Origin: Nostoc linckia FACHB-104 | Lineage (GTDB): Bacteria > Cyanobacteriota > Cyanobacteriia > Cyanobacteriales > Nostocaceae | Assembly: GCF_014696615.1 (NCBI RefSeq) | Contig: NZ_JACJQJ010000004.1 | Span: 1-64,000, forward strand | Length of the DNA stretch: 64,000 nucleotides | Direction: 5' to 3' | Part shown: piece after piece, positions 18,023 to 27,202 of the stretch | How the letters are laid out: each line of letters starts with the position of its first letter | Numbering within the stretch: the first letter of the stretch is position 1 | Notes under the pieces: model-generated | What the model saw: the letters and a program-made list of their open reading frames with translations, nothing else | Database searches by the model: none | What the model was told of the DNA's origin: nothing | Program-made: the position numbers and the translations under genes

Positions 18023-18597
18023 AGAACGATATTTAACAACTAATTCTTGCACATTTAAAAGTTTGAAGCTTTTAAGGTTAACAATTCGAGAACGGAATCC
18101 AATACTTTAAGCTTTTAACTTCAGTTTGCGCCATCAGAACTCGTGGCTTAATCTTCAAAACTCGAAACTTCGCCTTCCGAACTCAGAACTTAATGTTCAA
18201 AGCTCAAAAGTTCGTCTTCACAACTCGAAACTTCATGTTCCGAACTCAGAATTTCATGCTCATAACTCAATACTTCATGCTCAGAACTCAAAAGTTCGTC
18301 TTCACAACTCAAAACTTCATGTTCAGAACTCGAAAGTTCATGCTCAGAACTGCAACAACCGAGATTCAAAGCTGAATAATGGTGAGTAAAGTGCGTAGAT
18401 GTCTCCCAAGGGTTACATCGCTGATCCTTTGAACACGGAACTTTGGGTTCAGAATTAAAGCAGGTCGTCTTATTCTGATGAATGATGGTGAATAAAGTCT
18501 GTAGGCTTCACCCATCAGAGAAAGCACTTATCCTGAGAACATGGAACTTCAACTTCAGAACTGCAACATCCGACATCCAAAGGAAACTGCACCCCTA
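18023..18597. repeat. Repeat field after the caspase fusion
   Basis: It holds the 10-unit 21-nt array (18138-18347). Elements related to the 48-bp repeat near 13.6 kb follow: CCGAGATTCAAAGCTGAATA at about 18360-18379 and GATGAATGATGGTGAATAAA at about 18478-18497. The last 50 bp carry another partial unit (CAGAACTGCAACATCCGAC). No gene is supported. Confidence 0.75.
18138..18347. repeat. Tandem 21-nt repeat array, ten units
   Basis: Ten consecutive degenerate 21-nt units, each starting AACTC (one AGCTC) and typically running AACTCGAAACTTCATG TTCAG. There are no indels between units. Because 21 is a multiple of three, open frames run through it on the plus strand, giving heptapeptide repeats like NSKLHVQ. 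I read this as a by-product of the period, not as a gene. Confidence 0.85.
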
Positions 18598-19767
18598 CTA
18601 ATTCCCTAGAATTGTTTGCAAACCTTGAACTAATCTCTCCATCCCTGCTTTTACCGTCTCTTGTTGCAACGCACCGTAAGCTACACGCAGATAGCATCCA
18701 TCTTCCATGCCAAAGGTTGTACCAGGAATCACTGCTACTTGATGTTCCTGTATAAGTCTTTTGACTAACTCAAAAGCATTCATTTGAGTATGAACTTTCA
18801 AAAAGAAATAAAACGCGCCATCCGCAGGAGTAATGGTACACAAGCCTTGTAGATGATTGAGCGATTCTAGAACTACTTCTCTAACTTGGGAAATTGCACC
18901 AATATTTTCCCTTAAATACTCTTCTTTGGCTTGCAATGCTCCTAAAGCCGCATACTGAGAAATTACTGGCGCACAAATCAAGATAGTATCTTGGACTTTT
19001 TTTACAGGAACCAGCAGATGTTGGGGAATCACCATATAACCGATGCGCCAACTCGCAAAACCGTAGGCTTTGGAAAGGCTATATAAGGAAATGGTGTAAT
19101 CGCTACTATTGGCAAAGGCAGCCGGAGAAATATGTTTTACGCCGTTATAGGTAAAGTATTCGTATGCCTCATCGCTAATGTGATAAATCCCGCGATCGCC
19201 ACATAATTGATTAACTTCCCGCAATGCTGCTTCTGAATACACTACCCCTGTAGGATTATTGGGGGAAATGGTGACAACTGCCCTAGTTTTAGGTGTAATT
19301 GCTTGAGCGATCGCATCTGGACGCAGTTGGTAATTTTCATCGGTATCTACTAACACAGGACGACAACCCGCCATTGTAATGGCCATTTCATGGTTGAAAT
19401 AGTAAGGTTTATTGAGAATAATCTCATCCCCCGGGCTAGTAATCGCTAGAATGGCGTTCGTAAACCCCATGTTGCTGCCGGCGGTGACAACTATGCAGTT
19501 ATTTTGATTAATTTCAATGCCATTAAAGGCTTGTAATTTTGCTGCTAACGCTGCTAATAGCGGGGGAATTCCCTCAACTGCTTTGTATAAATTATTCGTT
19601 GGTTCAGCCAGAAACTTGGCTAAAAACTCTTGTGCTTCCGGTGGTGGATTGTAGGAAACCACACCTTGTCCTAAAGAAATTGTTCCAGGCGAATTTGTAA
19701 TCAATTCCCCAACCACAGGAATGATTGGCGTTTGCACCGCCTGCATACGAGATGTTAGGGATTCCAT
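18598..19767 (-). CDS. PLP-dependent class I/II aminotransferase
   Basis: A fold-type I aminotransferase of 389 residues, full length for the aspartate/aromatic aminotransferase group. Visible motifs are SLGQGVVSYNPPPEA, the PLP-phosphate-binding turn AGSNMGFTNA, SPNNPTGVVY, DEAYEYFTYNG and the PLP lysine in SLSKAYGFASWRIGY. The C-terminal substrate arginine motif is CYLRVAYGAL. The amino-acid specificity cannot be told from motifs. It lies nine bases downstream of ccmK on the same strand and is probably co-transcribed with it, a pairing without obvious metabolic logic. Confidence 0.9.
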   Translation of the reverse strand: MESLTSRMQAVQTPIIPVVGELITNSPGTISLGQGVVSYNPPPEAQEFLAKFLAEPTNNLYKAVEGIPPLLAALAAKLQAFNGIEINQNNCIVVTAGSNMGFTNAILAITSPGDEIILNKPYYFNHEMAITMAGCRPVLVDTDENYQLRPDAIAQAITPKTRAVVTISPNNPTGVVYSEAALREVNQLCGDRGIYHISDEAYEYFTYNGVKHISPAAFANSSDYTISLYSLSKAYGFASWRIGYMVIPQHLLVPVKKVQDTILICAPVISQYAALGALQAKEEYLRENIGAISQVREVVLESLNHLQGLCTITPADGAFYFFLKVHTQMNAFELVKRLIQEHQVAVIPGTTFGMEDGCYLRVAYGALQQETVKAGMERLVQGLQTILGN

Positions 19768-19776
19768 ATCAAGTTA

Positions 19777-20115
19777 TTAAGCTGAAAGGGGCGGAGGAAA
19801 GCGGATATCGGCATGAAATTGCTCAACATTAGCGCTGCGATGAATCGGTAACACATATTCTAAATTTTCATGGGGACGGGGAATTGTGTGATGAGAAAGC
19901 ACTTCACCACCATTAACTCGCCCTACAGCTTCTAATCCTGCACCTATTGCAACATTTACCTCGCCCACTTCCCCGCGAATTAGCACCGTAATCCGCCCCA
20001 AATCAGTATTTTCATACCCTACCAGGGTGATACGCGCCGCCTTACACATCGCATCCCCAGCTTCCACCGCTGCGGGTACGCCATAAACTTCAATCATGCC
20101 GAGTGCTAGTGTCAT
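19777..20115 (-). CDS. ccmK: Carboxysome shell protein, CcmK-type BMC-H
   Basis: A single-BMC-domain hexameric shell protein, 112 residues. It opens with MTLALGMIEVYGVPAAVEAG, and the expected strand-pore-strand region reads LVGYENTDLGRITVLIRG, where the pore loop differs from the KIGSGRV type of the major shell proteins CcmK1/K2. Next come EVNVAIGAGLEAVGRVNGGE, HTIPRPHENLEYVLPI and an extended tail. This divergence and the position away from a ccm operon point to a minor paralogue of the CcmK3/K4/K5/K6 kind, expected to tune shell permeability. I cannot decide which. Upstream it is separated from the P450 gene by STRR repeats. Confidence 0.9.
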   Translation of the reverse strand: MTLALGMIEVYGVPAAVEAGDAMCKAARITLVGYENTDLGRITVLIRGEVGEVNVAIGAGLEAVGRVNGGEVLSHHTIPRPHENLEYVLPIHRSANVEQFHADIRFPPPLSA

Positions 20116-20237
20116 AGGTTAGGGAATGAGGATTGGGGACTAGGGATTGGGGACTGGGGACTGGGGACTGGGTAATGGTAATTTCTTCCTCGTCTCCCTC
20201 ATCCCCCTCATCTTCCTCATCTCCCTCATCTCCTCCA
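20116..20237. repeat. STRR array between ccmK and the P450 gene
   Basis: GGGGACT units (repeats of GGGGACTGGGGACTGG) are followed by TCCCTCAT units. It fills the gap exactly, so any ccmK promoter must lie within or upstream of it. Confidence 0.8.
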
Positions 20238-21620
20238 TCAATTACTTGCCAGACTCAGCTGCGACTCTTGACGCACACGCTTACCTGTAATCATCATTTT
20301 GACACCATTCGCAGGCGCAAGGGTAAGACCCCGACGGCGAACTACTTCTGGTTTATTATCAGCTAAAGCGAGTTGATAGCGCGAAAGAATTGTTGCCAAT
20401 ACTATTTTCATTTCAAATATTGCTAAAGCCTCACCTAAACAGCGACGGACACCGCCACCAAAGGGTATAAATTCATAGGGGGAAAATTGACGTTCGAGAA
20501 ATCTTTCTGGCTTAAATTGCTGATGTTCTGGATACAAATCCTCTCGTTGATGGGTGAGAAACATACAGCCAACGACTACTGTATTCGGTTGTAGAGAATA
20601 TCCTATTAGCTCAACAGGTTCTTGTACTACTCTGGGAAATGTCAACATCGCCACTGGACGAATCCGCAAAGTTTCATTACAGACAGCGGTAAGATATGGC
20701 AGTCGGAAAATGCTCATAGGGTCAGGAGCGTCACCCAAATTGTCTATTTCTTGTAATAATTTGGCGCGGACTTCTGGTTTTTGGTGTATCCAATATAATC
20801 CCCAAGCCATAGCCGTTGCAGTCGTTTCATATCCAGCAACTAACAGAGTAATCAACTCATCTCGCAACTCTTTATCGGTCATCTGATTACCCGCTTCATC
20901 TGTTGCGGATATCAGTAAAGAGAGAATATCTATGCGCTCAGGATCTGGTTTCTGGCGACGTTCGGCAATTTCTGCATAGAGTAATTGATCGAGTTTCTTT
21001 TGATCTCGGAGAAATTTTCCCCAGGGACTCCAAGCACCTAAATCTTTTTGTAAAGCAGGGAAAAACAGAAAGCTAGAAGTTAAAGGAGAGCGAAACAGAT
21101 CCCCCATTAACTTTAATTGTTGCTTGAGCTGTTCGCAACGTTCTCCCTCATAAACACCAAACACTGTTTGTAAAATTACTTGCAGAGAAATCTCTTGGGT
21201 AGCGTTACGAGCCGAAAATATCTGATTAGTTGGTAATTGATTAAGTAATTTTTCAGTCAAATCACGTATTAACTGACCGTATGCTCGCATCCGATCGCCA
21301 TGAAAGGAAGGCATGACTAATTGTCGCCGTTTTCTGTGGCGATCGCCATCTAGCATGATGATTGAATAGTCTCCTAATAAGGGCTGTAAAAGTTTATTTT
21401 CTTTACCAATGGCTAAAAACTTTTTGCGGTCGTTAGTTAATAATTCTTGTAAACCCTGGGGATGATTCACAAAAACTATGTTGTTGCCAAAACCAATTAT
21501 ACTGGCAGTGAAAAGATCAGGATATTGCTGGGCTGCACTTTCCATATATCCTACAGGATCAGCCACCCATTGAATTCTTTGCAGAAAAGGAGGCTTTTTC
21601 AGCTGATTGGGTAGTTGCAT
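20238..21620 (-). CDS. Cytochrome P450, CYP110-like
   Basis: A 460-residue soluble P450 monooxygenase. It has the oxygen-binding helix I motif LLVAGYETTATAM, the ETLRIRP helix K motif, PERFLER, and the heme-ligand loop FGGGVRRCLGEALA with its cysteine. The N terminus (MQLPNQLKKPPFLQRIQWVA) lacks a membrane anchor. The pattern fits the CYP110 family, widespread in heterocystous cyanobacteria and linked to fatty-acid or hydrocarbon hydroxylation. Redox partners are not encoded nearby and the substrate cannot be inferred. Confidence 0.92.
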   Translation of the reverse strand: MQLPNQLKKPPFLQRIQWVADPVGYMESAAQQYPDLFTASIIGFGNNIVFVNHPQGLQELLTNDRKKFLAIGKENKLLQPLLGDYSIIMLDGDRHRKRRQLVMPSFHGDRMRAYGQLIRDLTEKLLNQLPTNQIFSARNATQEISLQVILQTVFGVYEGERCEQLKQQLKLMGDLFRSPLTSSFLFFPALQKDLGAWSPWGKFLRDQKKLDQLLYAEIAERRQKPDPERIDILSLLISATDEAGNQMTDKELRDELITLLVAGYETTATAMAWGLYWIHQKPEVRAKLLQEIDNLGDAPDPMSIFRLPYLTAVCNETLRIRPVAMLTFPRVVQEPVELIGYSLQPNTVVVGCMFLTHQREDLYPEHQQFKPERFLERQFSPYEFIPFGGGVRRCLGEALAIFEMKIVLATILSRYQLALADNKPEVVRRRGLTLAPANGVKMMITGKRVRQESQLSLASN

Positions 21621-21975
21621 ATCAAAAAAAGTGAATTCATGCCTGTGCTAAATATGCAGTGTAACTTTTTATCCGAACCTTGACAAAATAATTTCCGAAT
21701 CGGAATTTGTAATTAAATAGCAATAAGCTGTTACGCATTTAAATTGTGTATTTTGCACTCAGGTTGTCAAAAGTCAATGGTCAATAGTCCAAGCTAGCTT
21801 TTGACCCTGGACTATTGACCATTGACAGTCCTAACACCAGAATATTTGATTTAGGAGCGTATCAGCTTACTCATGAATACAATAAAACACATCTATAGAA
21901 CTCATATTTGATTTTTGAAATTACGCGCGTTGTAAAATGCGTTACGCTATCGCTAACGCATCTATTTTCTTTAAA
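21621..21975. repeat. Intergenic region with long inverted repeat and interspersed repeat
   Basis: A perfect 19-nt inverted repeat lies at 21773-21791 and 21808-21826 (GTCAATGGTCAATAGTCCA and its complement) around a 16-nt centre. At 21904-21960 is a repeat ending GCGTTACGCTATCGCTAACGC that recurs at 54491-54540. The P450 gene is downstream of its own promoter here; I cannot place the -10. Confidence 0.65.
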
Positions 21976-22539
21976 TCAACTACGCTTTTGAGTCAGCATA
22001 TATCTATAGATAGTTGCGATATTGCGCGCATCGTCAATACCACGGTGGTGTGTGCCCTTCAGTTCCATTCCCAAATAATCGAGAGCCTGCGCCATCCCAA
22101 ATCTTCTAGATACGCCCAGATATTTGGAAAATTCCTCTTTAATATTTATATGTTCTGCACCAAAAGGATAAGGAACATGATGATATTTACAGTCTTGAAT
22201 AAACTGACTTTTATCATAATTTCCCCAAGAACAAAAAATATTATTAGGAAATGAACTCATCCATTCTTTGAGATTGGCGATCGCCTCGGTAAATTTAGGC
22301 GCTGTCTCAATATCTTGTTGCTGAATACTAGTTAAATTTGTGCAGAAAGGTGTTAATTGTGGATTTCTTACAGGTTGGATAAACTGTTGAAACTCTGAAT
22401 CAATTTCCCAAGTATTGCCATTGAGTATCACCGCACCAATTTCAATGATCTCCATTTCTTGACGCGGAACAGTCCCGCGATCGCAGCAAGTAGCTTCTAA
22501 ATCGATGATCAGATAATAGGGATGATTTTGATTGTTCAT
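21976..22539 (-). CDS. DEDDh 3'-5' exonuclease (ERI-1/KapD-like)
   Basis: A stand-alone RNase T/DnaQ-like exonuclease of 187 residues. Exo I is YYLIIDLEATC with IIEIGAV; Exo II lies in FCSWGNYDKSQF; Exo III is HHRGIDDARNIATIY, giving the DEDDh set. The ERI-1-like branch acts on structured RNA 3' ends in eukaryotes; the bacterial members are less clear. No partner gene is apparent. The ORF is complete and the ATG has AATTGAAC-type AT-rich upstream sequence without a strong ribosome-binding site. Confidence 0.88.
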   Translation of the reverse strand: MNNQNHPYYLIIDLEATCCDRGTVPRQEMEIIEIGAVILNGNTWEIDSEFQQFIQPVRNPQLTPFCTNLTSIQQQDIETAPKFTEAIANLKEWMSSFPNNIFCSWGNYDKSQFIQDCKYHHVPYPFGAEHINIKEEFSKYLGVSRRFGMAQALDYLGMELKGTHHRGIDDARNIATIYRYMLTQKRS

Positions 22540-22667
22540 TTTAATAAGTAAAAATATTTAATTTGATTTTTTGACCAATTGGCAATATGGTTTTGTGTAC
22601 AGCCTGATAATACATATACTACATAATGTATTGTATGAAATCAGGACTCTGCAAGCAACACGAGCAA

Positions 22668-23132
22668 TTAATTTGAGGGAAAAGGTTTCAGCCAACCAAG
22701 TTGCATAGCAGCATCGAGTGCGATCGCAGCGATCGCAAACCACAATATACTCTCAAGAGCTAGGACAAGATGAGGTAAGAGAGAAACTGTAATATTCCCA
22801 CCGACTTCTATTTGAGTTAATCCTCTGACTAAGCCAAAGGCAAACACACCACCTGTTTTTAAGTGAGGATTGTCATCTTTACGGATGATATAGCGGTAAG
22901 TAACACCAAATAACCAGCCAGAGAAGCAAGCGATCGCACCACTCAACAAAAAATGTAAAGTTAATGGCTCAATTAAGAGCGTTGCAAATAGGGAAAAATA
23001 CTTTGCCAGCACTAAAGTATTCACAAGACTAGTGAAAATAAAAGCGAAACCCAGGGATAAACCACCAATTATCCCAGCTTTCACAGATTCTAGGCGTTCC
23101 GCCATTAGTTGAGCATCTAAAATTCTGTTCAC
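22668..23132 (-). CDS. Conserved multi-span membrane protein
   Basis: 154 residues with four to five hydrophobic segments: AGIIGGLSLGFAFIFTSLV, LLIEPLTLHFLLSGAIA, GVFAFGLVRGL, and LLPHLVLALESILWFAIAAI. A cytoplasmic N terminus (MNRILDAQLMAERLESVK) is amphipathic. I recognise it as a type of conserved cyanobacterial membrane protein without a known function. It is divergent from petN across a 244-bp gap with STRR repeats. Confidence 0.75.
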   Translation of the reverse strand: MNRILDAQLMAERLESVKAGIIGGLSLGFAFIFTSLVNTLVLAKYFSLFATLLIEPLTLHFLLSGAIACFSGWLFGVTYRYIIRKDDNPHLKTGGVFAFGLVRGLTQIEVGGNITVSLLPHLVLALESILWFAIAAIALDAAMQLGWLKPFPSN

Positions 23133-23279
23133 AATTGTCCAACGCTTCCTCGCAAGTCAACCAATAATACCAATTCGCAATTCGCAATTCGCAATTAAGA
23201 AAGCCAGATTTCCCAAGGCTTTAGGAGGAAAGCATCTGGTGCTGAATTTTGGTGAATGGGTATAAGAGTTTCAAACTTC

Positions 23280-23331
23280 TTCCCCAATCCCCAATCCCTA
23301 ATCCCCATTCCCCATTACCCCTTTCCCAGTA
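23280..23331. repeat. STRR array upstream of petN
   Basis: CCCCAATCCCCAATCCC-type units close to the petN start. A separate triplicated octamer, TTCGCAAT, lies at about 23172-23195. Confidence 0.7.
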
Positions 23332-23376
23332 TGATTAATAGAAGAACCGTTTTGTAATTATTCTAAAAGTGGGACT

Positions 23377-23466
23377 ATGGCGATTTTGACATTGGGATGG
23401 GTATCACTGTTGGTTGTATTCACTTGGTCAATTGCAATGGTAGTTTGGGGCCGTAACGGACTATAG
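23377..23466 (+). CDS. petN: Cytochrome b6f complex subunit VIII (PetN)
   Basis: A 29-residue single-span protein: [18 protein letters not shown] followed by [11 protein letters not shown]. The ending VVWGRNGL and the length are diagnostic of PetN, a small hydrophobic subunit needed for assembly and stability of the thylakoid b6f complex. It is too short for ordinary ORF finding. The start is the only ATG and gives the canonical length. A second tiny gene follows after seven bases. Confidence 0.95.
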   Translation: MAILTLGWVSLLVVFTWSIAMVVWGRNGL

Positions 23467-23473
23467 AAGCATC

Positions 23474-23635
23474 GTGGAAAGTCCATTCCTGAGTATTTTG
23501 GCATTAGTTGCTGTAGTGCTGCTAGTCGCAGTCACAGGAGGCGTTGGTTATTTAACTCTGGCAGATTGGCGCGATCGCCGTCTTCGAGAAAATGAAAAAC
23601 GCGAAACCAAACGCAGTACTCCCAAGCGGAAGTGA
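23474..23635 (+). CDS. Tiny single-span membrane protein downstream of petN
   Basis: A GTG-started frame of 53 codons: MESPFLSILALVAVVLLVAV then TGGVGYLTLADWRDRRLRE and a Lys/Arg-rich tail ending TPKRK. One N-terminal membrane helix and a long positively charged cytoplasmic tail are clear. It starts seven bases after the petN stop, so it is probably co-transcribed. The bias and the clean stop support coding, but I do not recognise the family and the ribosome-binding site is weak (TAGAAG). A role near the b6f complex is only inference from position. Confidence 0.65.
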   Translation: MESPFLSILALVAVVLLVAVTGGVGYLTLADWRDRRLRENEKRETKRSTPKRK

Positions 23636-23910
23636 TTTCTGCTTGGCATACTACAGCCCAATTTTCTAGAGTCAAAAATTTTTTCTGAGGGGTAGCGATC
23701 GCTATCCCTCACTTGTATGAATATATACATTGTTCATACTAACTTAAACGAATTTTAGTCATTATACTTATGTCTAAAGATAGATATGTATAAGTTGTAT
23801 GTTATTTCACGTATGTCTTTAGATACAAAACTTAAAATACCTGTTAACTTTACAGTATTTATGGGCATCTTAAATATAGAAGACTCTAAGTATTTAAAGC
23901 CCTCTTTGGC

Positions 23911-26900
23911 ATGGAAAACTCCTTTTCGCTACAATCTCTAAACCCAAATACTGAGCCACAGACATATCAGCCAGATCAGAGATTTTCTCTTTATCAAGGC
24001 GATCAACATAGAGCCTTATCTAAAGTTATTGCCCGCATTCGCGAATCTCTAGATATAGAAACCATATTTAAAATTACAGTCAAGGAAGTGCGCCAACTTC
24101 TCAATAGCGACAGGGTGGGAGTTTTCCGTTTTTACCCTGATTTGGGATGGGAAGGAGAATTTATCTATGAAGATGTGGCTGCAGAATGGAGTTCAGCGCT
24201 AAAAGCTAAACTGCGCGATCAATGTTTTGCTACGGAATTTGCTGGGTTATATCAGCAAGGGCGAATTAATGTCATACCTGATATTTATCAAGCTAATATT
24301 AGCGATTGTCATATCAAGCTTTTAGAAAGATTCCAAGTTCGCGCTAATATTGCAGTTCCCCTGATGAAAGGTAAAGATTTATGGGGGTTGCTATGTATTC
24401 ATCAATGTAGTGAACCTCGGCAATGGCAAGCATCAGAAGTTGAATTTGCCCAACTCATTGCTGAACATTTAGGAGTTGCATTACTACAGGCAGATTATAT
24501 TGAACAAGTAAAAATACAATCAACACAATTAGCACAAGCAACAGCCAGAGCCAAAGTAGCGGAATGGCAAAAAACCATAGCCATAACTGTAGAAAAAATT
24601 CGTCAGTTTCTCGATTTAAAAAGTATTTTCCACGCTAGTACTGATGAACTCAGAAAATTGCTGAATGCCGATCGAGTTGCTATTTACCGTTTCAATCCAG
24701 ATTGGAGTGGTGAATTTGTATTTGAATCAGTAGCAGAAGGTTGGACTTCTTTAATTGATGAACAATCGCAGCGTCCGGAATTAGGTGACAACGTCAGTGA
24801 ATGTAGTGTTAAAGATTTAGCCGAAGTTCCTTTAGTAGATACTTACTTACAAGATACAGAAGGTGGACGTTTTACTAGAGGCGAAGTCTACCGCATTTGT
24901 AATGATATCTATAAAGCAGATTTTAGTGAATGCTACATTAGAGTCTTAGAAAGCTATCAAGCCAAAGCTTATGTAATTATTGCCATTTACCACGGAAAAA
25001 AACTTTGGGGTTTGCTAGCTGTTTATCAAAACGATAGCAGTCGTGATTGGCAAGAAGATGAAGTTTATTTACTGACTCAAGTTGGTACTCAACTAGGTGT
25101 TGCTTTACAGCAAGCAGAATTTTTACAACAATCACAAAATCAAGCAGCTGAACTCACCAAAGCTGCCGAAAGACAAAGGGCGCTGGCGAATACCGTCGAG
25201 AAAATTCGGCAATCATTGGATATTGACACCATATTTAAAACTACTACTCAAGAAGTACGAGGATTATTACAAGTAGAACGAGTATCAATTTATCGCTTTA
25301 ATCCTGACTGGAGTGGTGAATTTGTGGCAGATTCTATTGTTGATGGCTGGACAATCATGATACAGCCACAATCTGCCACAGAACAGGTGCTTTTGCCAGG
25401 GACACCAGCAGGTAAATATGCGCGTCACGAAATATTTGTACCTATTTCTCAAGGTGAAAAACTTTGGGGTTTATTAGTAGCTTATCAAAACTCCCAAGCA
25501 CGTTATTGGCAAAATGAAGAAATCAATTTGTTAGCACAAGTGGGCGTGCAATTAGGAGTAGCAATACAGCAGGCAGAAACCTTGAAGCAGGTGCAGATAC
25601 AGGCGCAGCAATTAGCTCAAGCAGCTGAAAGAGAACGGAAAGCTACTGAAAGGGAGAAAGCATTAGCTGCAACGGTTAAGAAAATGCGCCAATCGCTCAA
25701 TCTTGATACCATCTTTGCCACTACTACTCAAGAAGTGCAAAGACTATTAGAACTTGACAGAGCAACAATTTACCGTTTTCAAGAAAACCGTAATGTTGAA
25801 TTTGTAGCTGAGTCATTAGCAAATAATGGAACAGTTAATCGACAAGTTGTACCTTTAATTATTAAAGATTACTTCCAACAAATTCAAGGCAGAGATTACC
25901 ATAACAGTAAAATTCTGGCTATTAAAGATATTTATAATACGGAAAATTATACTAATCATATTTCTTTGCTACATCCTATAGTAGCTAGAGCATATATGAT
26001 TGTGCCAATTTTCCAAGGCGAAGAAATTTGGGGATTGTTGGCAGTATATCAAAATAGTAAATCTCGAGATTGGCAAGAAGATGAAATTGATTTACTAGTG
26101 CATATTGCCAATCAATTAGGTGTAGGAATTCAGCAAGCAGAATTACTAGAACAAACGCAGCGCCAAAAAGAAGAACTGACACAAACACTTACAGAGTTGC
26201 AGCGAACTCAAACTCAGTTAATTCAAAGTGAAAAAATGGCTGGATTAGGACAAGTAGTTGCTGGCGTAGCCCACGAAATTAATAACCCAATTAATTTTAT
26301 TTATGGCAATATTTCCCATGTCACTGAATATACGGAAAATTTGCTAAAACTGATGCGAATTTATCAGAAAAATTATCCTAATCCGAAAGCAGAAGTTAAA
26401 CAGCAAACTGCAGAACTAGACGTAGAATTTATTGCTAAAGACTTACCTAAGATTCTTAAATCCATGAATGTTGGTGCAGAACGCATCAGCGAATTAGTAC
26501 TTTCATTACGTACTTTTTCACGCCTGGATGAAGCAAATATGAAACCTGTGAACATCCATGAAGGTATTGACAGTACATTAATGATTTTACAACATCGCCT
26601 GAAACTGCAGGCTGATGGGAGTGGTATTGAAGTAGTTAAGAAATACTCTTCATTACCTCCAATTGAGTGCTATGCAGCCGAGATGAATCAGGTATTTATG
26701 AATATACTCAGCAATGCAATCGATGCATTAGAAAATGCGGTAAAAGTGAAAAAAACCATTGAGCATCCTCAAATTTACATTTATACAGAACTGGTAGATG
26801 AAAATTCCATCCAGATTCGGATTGTGGACAATGGCTGTGGCGTTCCAGAAAATATGCGATCGCGAATTTTTGATCCTTTCTTTACCACCAAGGAACCAGG

Positions 26901-27039
26901 TAAGGGTACAGGCGTAGGATTATACATTAGCTATCAGATTGTTGTGGAAAAACACAGCGGTCAAATTCAGTGTTTTTCCCAGCCTGATAAGGGTTCTGAG
27001 TTCTTAATCCAAATTCCAATTAAACGTGCAGTTAGCTAA
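23911..27039 (+). CDS. Four-GAF (cyanobacteriochrome-type) sensor histidine kinase
   Basis: A 1042-residue soluble kinase with four tandem GAF domains separated by helical linkers (about 35-195, 225-395, 420-560, 585-755). GAF1 has a canonical bilin-attachment motif [16 protein letters not shown] (Cys133-His134), and GAF2 has [16 protein letters not shown] (Cys341-Tyr342). GAF3 is shortened and lacks the cysteine. In GAF4 the position reads TNHISLLHP, with Asn for Cys. The output module has [34 protein letters not shown] and [10 protein letters not shown]. So GAF1, and perhaps GAF2, should bind a phycobilin; the others are degenerate. No receiver or neighbouring regulator is seen. Confidence 0.9.
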   Translation: MENSFSLQSLNPNTEPQTYQPDQRFSLYQGDQHRALSKVIARIRESLDIETIFKITVKEVRQLLNSDRVGVFRFYPDLGWEGEFIYEDVAAEWSSALKAKLRDQCFATEFAGLYQQGRINVIPDIYQANISDCHIKLLERFQVRANIAVPLMKGKDLWGLLCIHQCSEPRQWQASEVEFAQLIAEHLGVALLQADYIEQVKIQSTQLAQATARAKVAEWQKTIAITVEKIRQFLDLKSIFHASTDELRKLLNADRVAIYRFNPDWSGEFVFESVAEGWTSLIDEQSQRPELGDNVSECSVKDLAEVPLVDTYLQDTEGGRFTRGEVYRICNDIYKADFSECYIRVLESYQAKAYVIIAIYHGKKLWGLLAVYQNDSSRDWQEDEVYLLTQVGTQLGVALQQAEFLQQSQNQAAELTKAAERQRALANTVEKIRQSLDIDTIFKTTTQEVRGLLQVERVSIYRFNPDWSGEFVADSIVDGWTIMIQPQSATEQVLLPGTPAGKYARHEIFVPISQGEKLWGLLVAYQNSQARYWQNEEINLLAQVGVQLGVAIQQAETLKQVQIQAQQLAQAAERERKATEREKALAATVKKMRQSLNLDTIFATTTQEVQRLLELDRATIYRFQENRNVEFVAESLANNGTVNRQVVPLIIKDYFQQIQGRDYHNSKILAIKDIYNTENYTNHISLLHPIVARAYMIVPIFQGEEIWGLLAVYQNSKSRDWQEDEIDLLVHIANQLGVGIQQAELLEQTQRQKEELTQTLTELQRTQTQLIQSEKMAGLGQVVAGVAHEINNPINFIYGNISHVTEYTENLLKLMRIYQKNYPNPKAEVKQQTAELDVEFIAKDLPKILKSMNVGAERISELVLSLRTFSRLDEANMKPVNIHEGIDSTLMILQHRLKLQADGSGIEVVKKYSSLPPIECYAAEMNQVFMNILSNAIDALENAVKVKKTIEHPQIYIYTELVDENSIQIRIVDNGCGVPENMRSRIFDPFFTTKEPGKGTGVGLYISYQIVVEKHSGQIQCFSQPDKGSEFLIQIPIKRAVS

Positions 27040-27044
27040 TTTGT

Positions 27045-27180
27045 ATGACTTACGCAAGTGCCATATTTTCCCGCAGTGATTGTCCAGAGTCAAAAGTCCA
27101 AAGTCCAAAAAACCTGAATTTTTGACCCTTGACCCTTGACTCTTAAACCAGAAGATGAGTGTAACAGTTGCGTAAGTCCT
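27045..27180. mobile_element. MITE-like element, copy 1 (GACTTACGCAA ends)
   Basis: The ends GACTTACGCAAGTG (from 27047) and TTGCGTAAGTCC (to 27179) are inverted repeats. The middle has short direct repeats of AGTCCAAAG and GACCCTTGAC. It is homologous to elements at 41303-41446 and 47994-48105. It sits 22 bp upstream of the SnoaL-like gene. Confidence 0.75.
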
Positions 27181-27202
27181 GTATTTTCTGTACTAGCCTG
27201 CA

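Noticed and set aside
18138-18347. CRISPR array
   Set aside because: The units are adjacent with no unique spacers and no cas genes are present.
18126-18389. Open frames of 60-87 codons through the 21-nt array
   Set aside because: The array's period is a multiple of three, so open frames and heptapeptide repeats arise automatically. Overlapping frames are open too, and there is no ribosome-binding site.
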